A stretch of 64,000 nt of DNA from Epiperipatus broadwayi. Lineage: Eukaryota; Onychophora; Udeonychophora; Euonychophora; Peripatidae. The notes under the pieces are model-generated. The model did not search any database and was not told where the DNA came from. It worked only from the letters and a program-made list of their open reading frames with translations. The position numbers and the translations under genes are program-made. Position 1 is the first letter of the stretch. Each line of letters begins with the position of its first letter. This document shows positions 11,700-24,320 of this stretch, in pieces. The stretch covers positions 2,165,097 through 2,229,096 of the forward strand of contig JAQFVV010000151.1 in NCBI GenBank assembly GCA_028023455.1, written 5' to 3'.

Positions 11700-12830
11700 T
11701 AAAACTTTTAAGGCATGAATGTGTGTTTAATATCCTTGAAGTTAATCCACATATCAAGAGGTCATGAGGAAAAAAAAAATGTAAAAATAAAAATTATATA
11801 AAACATAAAATTTCAAAGTTTTTAATAACACATAAAGGAAAGTGGAAACACAGAAATAATAGTAACACATTAAAAGAACCACTAAAATAGAAGTAAATCA
11901 ATAGACTGCTTCTAGGGTGAGAAAAATTAAGAATTATTAATGAACATTATACTATATATATATATATTACAACTAGTAGCCACTTGTAAATGAGTTTGAT
12001 TATCTTGAATGCCAGAAAAAAAAGAGATGCAAGGAACTAAATGTCAAAGTTTTGTGATAAATTATACAAAATAATATGTGAAGCACGGATATATTCAAAA
12101 CACATCACATCTTGATCCTTTAACAGTTTCTGCAGCAAACTTTTCTTTTTGAAAGACATGAACATCTTCTCATATTGTAGCTCTTCCATTGTGTTCTACT
12201 CTCGGCTGCCACACTTCTCTAGTATCTCCAAGACGATCTTTACAAAGTAATATACTTCTTGGAAAACCATGCTCAAATTGACCACAAAATATTTTCTTGA
12301 GAAATCTTCATATGATTCATGCCCAATCCAACAAGGTATGCTCATACAGTTTTAGATTCAATGACATCACAATAAGAAAGCTGAATAACATATTGACTAG
12401 TTTTACAATCTTACCATTGTGATTTCAGAATACAAAATTTTCCTATTTATATTACATTGATAGGGAGTCCATGTTTTACTACAAAACAATAAATCTGGAA
12501 GAATAATGGCCTCATGATTATTAATTTACTTGAAGTAGTGACATTGCTACAATAAAATGCCAAATGTATCTGCATTTTTCAATACAGTCTTTCTATATAT
12601 GTAGAGCTACAAAGATATTTAAATTAATCACAGTCTGAAACTCATAATTGTGGGACTCAAAAGTTGCTGCTGAAAACTTTATTTCCATCGCTGAATAATA
12701 AACATTTGGGTTTTATTAACATCAATTACTAAACCAATTATTAATATGTATACATATAATCCTATAAAGTTTAGCTCAATCAATCACTTCAATACGTTAC
12801 TCAATCTCACAAGTAATTGAATGTAAATGA
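11700..12830. other. Unexplained intronic stretch
   Basis: AT-rich with two (TA)n tracts (near 11688 and 11950). No exon or recognisable repeat end. Confidence 0.35.
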
Positions 12831-13139
12831 AGTGAATCCAGATGGAAGTGAAAGAAATTAAATTTAAAGATAAATCTGCAAAAACTTTAATCAAGAGAAT
12901 AACAGGCATAATATCAAAATGGCTGTAAGAAAATAAAGTGATGACTGTGAAGAAAACATGAGAAACTTAAAAATAATAAAGATGTTTTGAGAGACTAGAA
13001 TGAGAAAAATTCCAAACAGCAGTTACGGAAGGCAAAAATATAATAACATTTACAAATATAGCAAAACTGGAGTAAGCTTGGACAAACATAAGCGTAGGAA
13101 ATTAGTGAAACAACAACAAAAAAACCCCCCTCAAATCAG

Positions 13140-14150
13140 TTTTCTCAGGGTAGTGTGGGGAGAGTAGAAAGAGCCATTCTACAAACAAAAAAACAGGACA
13201 TTTTTGATAATATCAACTACACAAAAAAATATTCAGCGACAGAAACATTATCAAAAGTTTGACCACATTAACTGATACTTTTATGCCAGAAGTTTTAATT
13301 GAGACTGAAAAGTGAACAGAAAGAGTGCCAAATTATAGTGACCGATTTGAAACATCATTCATGGTCAATGATTGAAAAAAAAAGCTATTCCTATACCAGA
13401 AAAAAAGGAGTCTGGAGAGATTATTAATTTAAATGATCATATTACATCTCTTTCTTGACATACAAATATGGTTAGATAATAATCAAACATGGATTAGTCT
13501 TACATTCTACAGAACTATGAAGATTGGGCACAAGACACTATTGCTAACTTTTTTTGGATAACTGAAAAGTTGAGAGAATAAAAAAAGAATGTTAATATGT
13601 CTTTTATTGATTACAATAAAATTTCTACTCCTCTGAACACATAAGTTATGGAATGTTCTTCAAAAATGAATGTGCTGGAACAACATCATAGAACATTATT
13701 ACTCATATAATGAGTCTCTACAAAAGTTAGAAGCTATAGTTAAAACAATCTATTTTCAATAGTCTGGTTGAATAATAAATGACTTAAGCAGGAATGTATA
13801 TTGCCAGTTTACTTATTTAATTCATACAGTAAATGTGCAATGAAAAAAGTCAGATTGGAAGAGAGGAAATCTAAAAACAGGATAGATGGAAGCACCATCA
13901 ACACCTTAGATACAATCAATTGACTTTTGTAGGAAAGTTCAAGATCAAAGTGAAAAGAAAAGAATTTCTTCAAATATCATGAAAACAATGATTATGAAGT
14001 TGACATTAGTAGGTGATGTTAAAATTGATAGTAGTCAACAGTTTTTGTTTCCTTGAATCATTCACTACTAATAGCAACAAAAAATTAGTAGCTAATAATC
14101 GACTTCCTTTCTCCGGGCAACTCTCCTTTATCAAGTTTTTCTACTATTTT
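13140..14150 (+). pseudogene. Decayed RTE-like reverse transcriptase
   Basis: Reading all three plus-strand frames and ignoring stops, motif blocks of an RTE-type RT appear in the correct order: a PKK(E) block near 13400, NVNMSFIDYNK (the FIDYSKAFD block, its catalytic aspartates partly changed) near 13590, LWNVL-like near 13650, an EAIVKT-like block near 13730, and FCFLESFTTN (the FLGSxIT block) near 14045. Many stops and frameshifts; long dead. Sense is opposite to the host gene. Confidence 0.7.
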
Positions 14151-14341
14151 TTATATAAAGAGAAACATTTCAAATTTTAAAAAAATAATATCAATATTTC
14201 TGTTATCAGTAAATTTTAATTATAAATTTTAATTTAAAATTAATTGCTAATATTTAATCATTCAATTCATAAATAAATTTGCATATTATTTAAACAATAT
14301 CATACAGCAATAAATCAGTTGTAGACAATTGTACAAATTAC

Positions 14342-14431
14342 CTGGTTCAAAGCATCATCTCTTCTACTGACAGGTCGCCGAATAATTACTTGATTTGAAT
14401 TTTTAGCTTTAACCACAATTTGTTTTGGTTC
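14342..14431 (-). CDS. MAP3K19: Exon K: pre-kinase linker
   Basis: 90 nt, exactly 30 codons, phase 0 at both ends. Reads EPKQIVVKAKNSNQVIIRRP followed by VSRRDDALNQ. Acceptor TTAATTAG, donor ACCAG|GTAATT. An in-frame TAG just upstream forces the acceptor used here. Basic linker immediately before the kinase domain. Confidence 0.85.
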
Positions 14432-14574
14432 CTAATTAAAATAATAATAATAAATGAAACATAAAATAATTTATTAGACATATATTATCTTGTAAAAAAA
14501 AAAAAACGTAACATAAATTCTTACAATTGTAGGCATATATATATATATAAAAGATATAAAAACACACATTCTAC

Positions 14575-14905
14575 AATTTCTTTTAAAAACTTGTTTATTT
14601 ATTACTGAATCATTAATATTTATTTCTTTATTCCTGACATTTCAAATATCTTATGTGGTCTTTATGAAGGGACTATAATATATATAAAAAACAAGTTTTA
14701 AAAATCATTCTTACCAAGTAAGACATCGTATTAAAATTTTCATCAGATTTATTAAATCTTAAAAATATTTTTAAAAACTTGTCTTTCATATGTAGATTTT
14801 TGGAAACCTTTGATAAAGACCGCATGGAAGTGGTCAAAACATCAAAAAGAAAAAAAAAAGGATTATAACAATTCTTTGATAAATAAACAAGTTTTTAAAA
14901 GATAA
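14575..14905. repeat. Imperfect inverted repeat surrounding the microexon
   Basis: TTTTAAAAACTTGTTTATTTA at 14581-14601 pairs with its inverse at about 14880-14900, and inner blocks also pair (GTGGTCTTTATGAAGG near 14655 against CCTTTGATAAAGACCGC near 14808). The 43-nt exon lies between the arms. Confidence 0.65.
14715..14757 (-). CDS. MAP3K19: 43-nt microexon
   Basis: 43 nt, phase 2 in, phase 0 out. With the carried-over AG it reads RFNKSDENFNTMSYL. Acceptor ATTTTTAAG, strong donor CTTG|GTAAGAATG. I inferred it because exons J (phase 2 out) and K (phase 0 in) cannot join directly, and this was the segment found in the interval with good sites, an open frame and length 1 mod 3. It lies inside an imperfect inverted repeat (14575-14905), so it may be repeat-derived. 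Confidence 0.6.
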
Positions 14906-17814
14906 GATAGAATTATGGGTGCATTTATATATACTGCTTCTGAATCATTTTGGAAAGTAAAAAAATGAGGCAAATTTGAAAGAGATAATTATAAATAAAT
15001 GAAGTCTTCTGATGGAGGACAAATTGCGAGACCTTGCCAATAGAATACAACAATTAGTGATAATATTTTATCATTAATGTTAACTTGCAATCATCTTAAT
15101 GTATCTTATTCAGTAGAAATATTTGAATACAGGCATTCTTTATATACCTGGAGCTTAATTGCAAATATAGGGGATTTGAACTCAAGTCTTTCAATAACTA
15201 TGCCTTTCACACCATTAAAATATCAATTACAGACACATATGAAACTCATTTATAGTTTTTGCCACATGTGTCTCTGACACTGATATTAAAAAAAAGAATA
15301 TAGTACTAGGGAAATCTTAAGAATTCAATTATGATTGTTTCTACAGTGTCCTTTTCCTAAAAAACTTTCTTCCTAGGGTTTAAGTGTATATCCCAAATAT
15401 AATATTATTAAACTTCTTTAATGGATTTTGAATAATGGGTATTTCTTTAGGAGTCTTCATTTTCTATTCTGATATTATTTGTTCACGTAAACACACTGGA
15501 TAATATAGTTTAGTTAAATAATTTCAATATCTATATTTTTCAATCTTTAAATAAATTTTTAAAAAACCTGAAAAATATTATTCTACCTATTTAAAACAAA
15601 AAACATTCATCTTTCAAAAAGAATTAATTCTCATCTTACTTGAATTTTTTATTTTTTAATAATATTAATAAATCTGATAATACGATAACTTTTGTATCAT
15701 TTCAATAAAACTTTTACGTAAACTTAATGCCAATACAATGTTTTACACGATAGAAAAATTTAATGAAAATTAAAATATTAATTTTTTAGCACACATTGAA
15801 AATTACAATCTAATGGAGATAAAATAAATTTTAGAAAAATTTTCAAAAAATCAACTAATACCGAGTCATAGAATTAAAAATTTTGTTTGATTGGAAATGC
15901 AAAATCATTTTTTCCTGCTCTTTTGGGGAAGTGAAAAAAGGTACATAATGCAACTCAGAGAATGACAAATATCTTAAAAAATAATCTTCATATGAACACT
16001 ACCGATAATTTTGAAATTACATTCCAATTTTTTAGAAAGTTTGCAGTTTACCTCCTTATTACTAACTATACATACATATATAAATGACATCATAAAATAT
16101 GCTCTTTTAAACACGTTTAAATTTACTGTTTAAATTTTTTCAGCCAATGTATTTGTCCTTTCTAATGTCCAATTTGTTTTCATCTATATAAATACTTTTT
16201 CAATAATCAAAATATAATTTTTATGTTTATCTGTTTAAAACTTTTGAGGTTTTGCAATAAATCCGACTTTCTAAGCAAACAATGACTTCGCAACTAAAGG
16301 AAATTTCGTATTCATTACTGTTTCCTTTTTTCTTTAATGTTCTTCAACATATTATCTGAATGTTTTATTTAACAGATATTTGTTAATATTTTGCCAAAAA
16401 TAAAGTCCTTTTTTTTAATAAAACAAAACAAAACAAAATAAATAAATAAATATAAATGATACTTGTATAACAAAACATTTTTGCAACATGGTTTGATTCT
16501 AAACCTATTGGTAAATTGTAGCAATTCTTACACATATAAACAATTGCAATAAATCTTGTACAATTCAATACTTTTGAACTTTTGTACACATGAGATATCT
16601 GCTATTATGTTAGATGTACCATCACCTTTGAAGGTTATAATTCTTTATTTTTTTGCGAAATCTATGATTGATAGATGGTCATTATGCAAAAAAAAAAAAA
16701 CATTAGGAAATGTCTTTATATTAATTTGTTGTAAGATTCATTTTTAACTTGTGGCTGTTCCAGATTAAAAAAAATTGTGACATTTAAAGTGCGTAGTTAG
16801 TATACGTTGAAGAAAATTGAAAAGATAAACATATTCTATAACAAAGAAAATATTAGTTTGACCTGTACTATGCCAAAAGAAAGTGAAAGAAAACCAAAAA
16901 TAAACATTATAAAAAGTGATCCAAAAGTAATAATATTTTTAAAATAATGCTTAGACTTTTGGGTACACGAAAAATCGTCCAATCAAAGTTGCAAGATCAG
17001 TCCTGGCGCTGCACTTCACAGTAAAATACAATTTCCTACTAGTACCAATATTGGCAAATACTTGGAATTATTCAGCACATGAGACTTCCTCTCAAAAACC
17101 TTTTCCTTTGCAATGCAACCCCCCCCCTCCAAAAAAAGTTCACAGATATCAAATTGGGTGTAAGTAATGGGTATTCACTGCAGTAACACCACCCAATCTA
17201 ATACTGTGGGGAAGATGTTGTCAAAGTAGTTCTGTCCTTAGCAAAGTAAAATGTAAAGAGGCCCATTTACTTGAAAGAACAGTTTAGTAAGAACAACCCT
17301 GGTTTCAAGTTGTGGCGTCACCATGTTGCCTAGCATGTTTAGGCCGCTGTTATCATCTGCAAGTTATATCAAAAATAATAATTAAACAATTGCATAATAC
17401 CATGACTGAACAGTCATCCTATTCATGATGATGCCTTGCTAAAATCAGCTTATTTTTTTTACTTGGGGATTTTTATTTGCTCAGCCATACAGTTACATCC
17501 GATCAGACTATATTTATTAAAAACCTCGTTTTCATGTACTGTCTCACAAAATTGCAACTCATGGATTGAATTGTCCTTCAAAAGGCTGGTAGGAATTCAA
17601 TTTATGCATAGACATTCTCAGTTCAGACAACTTCTTTAGATGCACATTATGGAACCTTTTTTTTTTGGTCTGAACACAAATGCCAGACAACTCTCATCTT
17701 ATTTACCTGACATATCTGATGATGACCGGATTTTGTAAATAAACCATTGGATTTGCATTAAATTTCTTTTTGATTCAATAAAATTAGACAGATGTTGGTG
17801 GAGCAGTGTCACAC
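14906..17814. other. Unexplained intronic stretch between microexon and exon J
   Basis: AT-rich with mononucleotide runs. Slightly GC-richer patches near 16970-17350 and 17400-17720 look like old repeat debris, but I cannot assign them. No exon needed or found. Confidence 0.35.
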
Positions 17815-17924
17815 CTTATTTGCCAAACTCTGCCACTTTCTTGATATCTCCAGTCTTTCCAATAATCCTTCAGAATGCACTTTCTTTGTTCTTCATTTAG
17901 ACTCCTTGTCATCATTCTTAACAT
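17815..17924 (-). CDS. MAP3K19: Exon J: basic amphipathic segment
   Basis: 110 nt, phase 0 in, phase 2 out. Reads MLRMMTRSLNEEQRKCILKD then YWKDWRYQESGRVWQI. Acceptor TTATTTTACAG, donor ATAAG|GTGTGA. Rich in Arg, Lys and Trp and probably helical; calmodulin-like binding is conceivable but not shown. Phase 2 at its end demands the 43-nt exon at 14715-14757 to rejoin the phase-0 exon K. Confidence 0.85.
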
Positions 17925-18587
17925 CTGTAAAATAAAGAAACCTGACACTAAAATAATATGACCCAATTATTACTATAAATCTGCTTTTTGCCTATCTGTA
18001 TTATATATTTATTAATAAGACATCATGTGATTTTTTTTGTTTAACATATTCTTTCAAGAGCAATTCTCTTTGCTCCACTCAAGAATGTAAGCGTGATTAA
18101 TTAATAGATACCAAATAGTAGCATGCTATTATATTTACATTCTTAAATGCAAAGGTGCATTATATCCAAGTTTCTCAACAAACGCTCTAAGTGAGAAACA
18201 AGCCAGATAGTTTAGGCATAATAGCGTAGCATGATCGTTTGATATTCCATCATTACTCAAACTTACAACAAATAGCTCTGGAATAAAATGAAGCAAATTG
18301 TTCATGACATAAATATATTACAATTTTTTAATTCGTTTGTTCAATTATTGCAAATTTGAATTAAAAAAAGATCTTCATAGTTGTAAAAGTATAATGAAAT
18401 ACTTTTTCCTTTTGACTTACGAACTGTAATGTCCTTTTATATTGGGTTTTAAATCTCATAATCGTGGTTTCATATTTTACAGCATTTTATAAAAATGTAA
18501 CTAGTGTTATGCAAGAATAGACATTATTTTAAAATGAAAATACTACAAGAATAAAATTTAAATTTACTTAGATAACTATCAACTTAC
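17925..18587. other. Intron between exons I and J
   Basis: 663 bp of AT-rich DNA. Good donor (GTAAGT at the right end, minus sense) and acceptor (TTTTACAG at the left end). Nothing else recognised. Confidence 0.6.
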
Positions 18588-20930
18588 TGGATTGGGCGCC
18601 AATTCTTGCAGTTCTTTTTCATCTGCCGAATTCCTCCTTTGATCATCGTTAATGTGGGGAACTTCTATAAACCGCAAGGCATGAGAGCATTTTTTCTCTT
18701 CGGTGCTTAACGTTGCGGAAAGACTCCTTGCTGACTGAGGAGATTTTTTAGGACTACTATCTTTTACTGGTGGGAAGTTGGCACTTGAAAATTTAGGTCC
18801 TGGTATATGCTGTAAACCTGAAAAGGAGTGAGTCCCTCGCTTATTAACTTGAGGTAGAAGGCCTTGATCATTCAAATTAATTGAATGAGTGTGAAAATGT
18901 TCACTATCGGAAGAATCATACTCAGCATTACACAAAAGACAATCTCTTCTTTTACTATTAATAATAGGAAGAGAGTCTATATTAATGGTAAATCCTTTTT
19001 TTGAAAGAATATTATGCTTCAAAGTTTTGGTTCGTGTGTAAGACATTTTTCTTTTGTTTAACCGAGCGAGTTTTTTTTGACCTTCTAATTTCTGTTTCGT
19101 TTTGATTTTATCATCGTTCAAAGAAACAATTCCACTGCAAGAATTAGAAGCTACACTGCTTTCAGAAGAAACTGACAATTTTCCCTTTAAGTATGCTAAT
19201 ACATGGACAGAATCAGTCACCAGATCTTTACTATTTATAGAATTATCTTTTTTATCTGCAGGAAGCTTAGAACTTGTGCTTGCTACAGATATCTTTTTAT
19301 CCACAGTAGTTTTATCATTCAAAGACTTAGTCTTTGGGCCAATCCCAATTTTATTAACCTGTAAAATACTTTGGGAAGGTTTTTTCTTAAACATGCTTTT
19401 CTTTATTGGACTTGAGTTTTTTACGATGGGAGATTTAGCAGCGGACTTTTCTGAAAGAGAATTTTGATTCTGATCTAAAATTACCGTAGTTGTATTAATA
19501 TTATCAGTTATGTTTTTAAATACACTAGAATCTACTTTACTCTTGTTTTTAATATTACTTTGTTTATTACTGGTATCGACAGTTTCTCCAGTTGCCGATG
19601 TCTTTAAAACCACTGTAAGTAATTTGGGATCGACATTTTCACTGGGACAAATATCTTTTTTATCATTGTCTGTATCTAATGTGCCTTTTTTATGACATAA
19701 TATTTTTGATGCATTTTTAGGCTTTGAAGGTGGGCTGGTTTTTAATTTTTCTGGTAAATTATCTTTAACATAAGTAACCATATTTGCATCTTGATTGCTT
19801 TCATCAACTTCTTGTTCATTATTCTCAAGTTCACGTTTATCTTTGTCCAGATCAACTGTCATTTGATTAATCGGAAATTTTGATCCTTGACCTGATTCTG
19901 ATGATGGAGATATAATTTTCTTAATCCGTTGAGAATGCTTATTAACTACTGGTTTTAAATGTTTCAATGGTTTGCTAGATAAATTTAGAGTAATATTCTT
20001 ATTAAGATGAACACTGCGGCCTCGGTTTGAAAATGTATTACGACCCATATGCTTTTTTGAAAACATTTTTTCATCGTGTGCAAGTTTTCGTGCTTTAACA
20101 GAATGGGAGGATTGCTTCGATAAAGAATTTTCTTGATTGGATTTAACAATTTCCTGCTTTTGAGAGGCCTGAATTGGATTATTATTTTTATTTGTTGCCG
20201 ATTCACCAAACTTGAACTTCCCATTGTCAATGTCTTCATTTTGTTGATGCTTATCTTTATCAGCTACAGCTTCTGAGTGTTCAACTTTTACAAATGTTTT
20301 GTCATCAGCTGCAACTTCTTTAGTCCAAGTGGTGCAGAAGTGAGCATCAGTAATACCTACGCTCACTACCGCTTGTTGTTTACTGCTTTCAGATTCAACA
20401 AGGTCTGCTTGAGAGCAGCCCTTAGAGTTTTCACTGCCATGATGTGGACTCTCTGGATTACTGCCGTCTTCTTTTAAAAGTAAAGAAGATTCAGAAGAGA
20501 TATCTTCAAAGGAACGATCTTCCATTTTTTGAGCTAATTGAGATAAAACCTGAGATCGTGACGCTTTGCCACTTTTGAATCCACTTGTAAACTTTCTAAT
20601 ACCACTTTTTGATCCCTTTACAGCCAATCGACTCTTTGGCCTAATAAAAGCAACAGGATTGGGTAATCGTTGGGTTACATCCAAACTATCTGCTTCAAAA
20701 TTTTGAAACAGTAGTTCATTATTAAGTGAATTTTCTTTTTTGTCTTCAGTTACAGTTTTATCGATTGTCCCATTTTCGATTTTATTTTCCACACATTCTG
20801 CTACTTCTTTTGAAATATCATTATTGAAACACTGAATGGGGTTATTCTCAATAACCTGTGCAGAAATTTCATCCATTTTATTAGACTGTCCAATTAATGT
20901 TTCAGTAAACAATTCATTAATTAAATTTTC
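18588..20930 (-). CDS. MAP3K19: Exon I: 781-codon Ser/Lys/Asn-rich central exon
   Basis: 2,343 nt, phase 0 at both ends, about 60% of the coding sequence in view. Composition is typical of intrinsic disorder (Ser, Lys, Asn, Asp). A conserved-looking basic patch near the start reads NPVAFIRPKSRLAVKGSK. Near the end is a cysteine/histidine cluster, CLLCNAEYDSSDSEHFHTH (C-x2-C-x13-H-x-H), which could bind zinc but fits no family I know. The exon enters after CTTTAG with ENLINELF and leaves at AATCCA|GTAAGT, so the in-frame TGA after the donor is intronic. Human MAP3K19 likewise has a long, poorly conserved region before its kinase domain. Other-frame ORFs on both strands here are shadows. Confidence 0.9.
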
Positions 20931-21040
20931 CTAAAGAGAGAGTGATAAGTAAAAAAAATAATTAATTTATTTGAAATGTATATATATATATAAAATTAAC
21001 ACTCATAAGTTTATTTTGAAAATGTACATTGCTTAAATAC

Positions 21041-21120
21041 CTGATTATCTGCAGTTGATTTTTTACATAATTCGATGGAAGGCAGAATTATGTCATGTGG
21101 AGATGATGATGATAAACAAT
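21041..21120 (-). CDS. MAP3K19: Exon H: linker exon
   Basis: 80 nt, phase 1 in, phase 0 out. Reads CLSSSSPHDIILPSIELCKK then STADNQ. Acceptor TCTTTTTAAG, donor TCAG|GTATTT. It is separated from exon G by a 9.9-kb repeat-filled intron and from exon I by only 110 bp. Confidence 0.8.
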
Positions 21121-21299
21121 CTTAAAAAGACACAGAAACATTTAAAAAAGAATGTTATATATTGAAGACATCTTACTTAAGAAAAAATTTTAAATATATA
21201 TGGGGAAAAAAGTTTAAATAACTAATTTAAATTATCAAACTGAGTTAAATATTTGCAGCCTATTCTCATTAATCATTTCTAATTTCTATTTAATCTTAA

Positions 21300-21725
21300 G
21301 TATATATATATCATAATAAAAATAATAAATATAATGGTAATAAACTATTATAAATAGTTTTTCAATCTGCAGAAGTACTTTTGGTTATTTTCTTAAACGT
21401 GCCTCAACTGTCATTAAATTCAAAAAACAAAGCAGAAGCAAACGTCATCAATTCAAATCCTATGAATCACATATTTTAATGTACATGAAAAACTTTACAA
21501 TTCTTGAAAAAACGAAGTTTGCATTTAAGCTTAATAATGTTTTTACATTATTTCCGCCATTCCTTAATGATTCACCATTTCTTAATATTACTTAGATCCA
21601 TTGTATTAAATATTATAACAAAAATAAAAATACTTCTGCGGATTGAAAGACTGTTTTTAATAGTTTATTATCATTATATTTATTTTTATTATGATTACAA
21701 TTTTGTTCTAATTAACAGACATTTT
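21300..21725. repeat. Fold-back element, relative of the 5916-6115 hairpin
   Basis: Ends carry ATAATGGTAATAAACTATTA and CTGCAGAAGTACTTTTGGTTA on the left, with inverted AATACTTCTGCGGATTGAAAG and TAGTTTATTATCATTATA on the right. It is longer than the 6-kb copy because of an unrelated middle segment. Confidence 0.7.
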
Positions 21726-21754
21726 ATTTATATCCAAAAAACAGCAACAAAATT

Positions 21755-21930
21755 TCAAACCACTAAACATCACATGATCAACATCTCATGCTAGCACATA
21801 ACTGTTATTTACTGGTGATATTGGATGAGTAGGCACTATATAGGGATTTTATGCACAAGCCTTCTGGCATCCATTGATTACTCTGGTTAGCACAAGGTGG
21901 CATTACTATATGGAGAGTTTTTGCCTGTTT
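21755..21930. repeat. Family B fold-back element, fragment
   Basis: Contains the family terminal motif CACTAAACATCACATGATC, then GGATGAGTAGGCACTATA, CCATTGATTACTCTGGTTAG and TATGGAGAGTTTTGCCTG. Full-length relatives are at 32699, 37012, 42690 and 44825. Confidence 0.7.
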
Positions 21931-22484
21931 AACAAAATTTTACTAAAATTCTTACACAATCATGGTTTTCATCTATTAACAAATAGACCTTTTCAAGGAA
22001 AATTCAAAAAATACAAACAACATATAAATATAATAACACTTCTCATCATTCATTTCAAGAACTAACTTCTTTTAACATCAAAGAATGTCTTATAAGTTAG
22101 GTACATATATATATACAAACAATGTGTCCTAACAAAAAGTGGGATTGGTTCTCTCCCCAAGCTGTCTGAACCACAAAAATTTTAAGATGCTTATATGCCT
22201 GTATCACAAATTATGATATGAAACAGGAAGTGTCTTTTGTATGTTCATTGATTGTCTTCAGTGCTCTTTCTGCCAACAGGAAATCTCCCAAACCATTCAA
22301 AAACATTCTTGCAAGTCATAGCTTCCCTGACATGTGCGTTTGGATCATTTAGATAACATTTCAGTAGCAGATTTGCCAAATTTAAAAGAAAACTTAATGT
22401 TAGTGTTTTGTTCCATTGTGGGTTAAGATATGAAACACATTATCACACTTCAAATCATAACTCATAATCTAAACATACTAGTGT

Positions 22485-22680
22485 CTTAACATTTTTGTGG
22501 TAAATAGTTAAATTCTATCATTACATAATACATGTGTTAATTCAGAGATGGTTCTGCAGGAAGCTTGAAGAGAGAACTAGTCACCTTTTCACTGTGACAT
22601 GCTGTGCATATGTATTTTCAACCTGTGTATGTATAAACTTACACACTGCATTGTGTTTAGGTGCACCAAACACTATTTTA
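22485..22680. repeat. Mariner-type terminal segment
   Basis: TGTGTTAATTCAGAGATGG, CTGCAGGAAGCTTGAAGAGA and ACTAGTCACCTTTTCACTG match, with changes, the right end of the deleted mariner at 45810-46270. Only one end is present. Confidence 0.5.
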
Positions 22681-23099
22681 TGACTAATGTAATGCTTATT
22701 ATCAAATAATCCATAGAATTTCTATGGCTTTATTTTATTTTAGCATGTAAATGGAATGAAAAGACTGTTCAAAAAAATTATGTCCGTTTGCTTGATTATC
22801 AAAGCATGTTAAAAGGGATTTTGTAACCGATGAATAATATACCTACATAACAGATAACATTATTACTGGTGTTCTTATTTTTAATTATTATCTACTTTTT
22901 ATTTGGAATTAATTCTGTGCAGGTGTTAAAAAATATACAAAAAAAAAAACTTTTTAAAGAAAGGGAAATTAACTTTATATTTACTTAACTAATTAATGGT
23001 TTTAAATAAGTCTGGATCAGAATTTAGAGACCGGATTAAATACTTCAACTTCATTACACCTTCTTAAATCATGATAACTTTGTTTTTAAACCCTGCTAT

Positions 23100-23830
23100 G
23101 TCTTAATCTTAACTTTCTCTTGAGTAAAGTAACCCCCTCCCCCCATGGATCAATTTCTAAATTATTAATATCAGAACACTATAATTGTTGATAATATAAA
23201 TACACTTTATTATACATAATATGAATACATATAAATTCAATCACCCTATATGCTCTTCCTCAGACATTTTGCAGGAAGTATTAGTTCCTTGGTTAATCAT
23301 GCGTAATACTTAATTAAAATCACTATTTACCCAACATCATGGCAAATGACTTTGCTTCTGTGGGCCCTTGAGGTGCATATAAATCATAATAAGATTGGGG
23401 CAATTTATTTGAACCCTAGTTAGCTTGAATACCTTCAGGAGCAGATATACTGGGTCTGGAACAAATCCCCACTGGTTTCTTCCACTGCTTCACGTCGGTC
23501 TCTAAACTAATTGCATGAACTCACGAGGGAGGGGAAAAAAGATACTGCTTTCTTTTTCCCCCTGCTTAAATAGTTTTCTTTTCTTCTTTGTTTTCTGCAG
23601 TAATCTATCTGTTTTATTTTTATCCGAGTGGAAGTTTTTTTTATTATCTATTAAGACTTTCTTAAAACATTAGATCTTTCTAGAATTCAATTGTTAATTA
23701 GTTATAGCCAGTTACATTCCTACATAATGAGATTTTACTTTTGAGTTCCTTCTCATTATTTAATTAATGTTTTAATTTATTTTGCTTTATTATATAACTA
23801 GTTTTACACGCTAGTTTTAGTAAACTTAAT
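23100..23830. repeat. LTR-like block
   Basis: Shares an ordered set of short motifs (CCTTCAGGAGC, AGAT, CTGGG, CACTGGTT, TTCT) with 36300-36380, followed in both by a T/A-rich tail with AATTAAT motifs. The pyrimidine run CCCCCTCCCCCC is near 23135. Probably solo LTRs of one family; boundaries not determined. Confidence 0.35.
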
Positions 23831-24320
23831 TTTAATATTAATTTAACCGTACATTTTAATGTTACTTAATGGATATTCCAAACTCTGCAAAAACAAGCAT
23901 TAAAATGCAAAACAAATAAGAAATAGTTATTGATTGTATAATTTCAAACACAGGGAATGACCTGGGAATCTAACCCCCATTCCTTGACTCACAATAGATT
24001 TTGAAAAATGGGTATTATCAATAAAGTTCCCCCGTACAACTATATAAAATATCCCACTATTATTAAATTCCTCTCAAAAGGAAATCCAAGTTAGCTCAGA
24101 ATGCCAATTTAATTTGATCCTGTCAGCATGGTCAAAAATTCTCTGCATATGCATCAAAATCAATCAGCATGTTTGTCCTCTACCAGATCATTTCATAAAG
24201 TCTGCTATTTCCCTGGAAACCTTGGATATTATAAAAAAATAATAATAGACAGTCATCAAAATACTTAAAGCAAAATAATCTCTCATTAACTTAAATATTT
24301 TAACAGAATGTATTATAATC

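Noticed and set aside
15330-15385. Alternative microexon after TTTTTTAG near 15350
   Set aside because: In the required phase it hits a TAG after four codons.
17784-17824. Extending exon J past 17815 to join exon K directly
   Set aside because: This would need a very poor donor (TCT|GTCTAA). The 43-nt exon gives strong sites and the right phase instead.
19102-20477. Plus-strand and other-frame ORFs inside exon I
   Set aside because: They are shadows of the 781-codon minus-strand exon.
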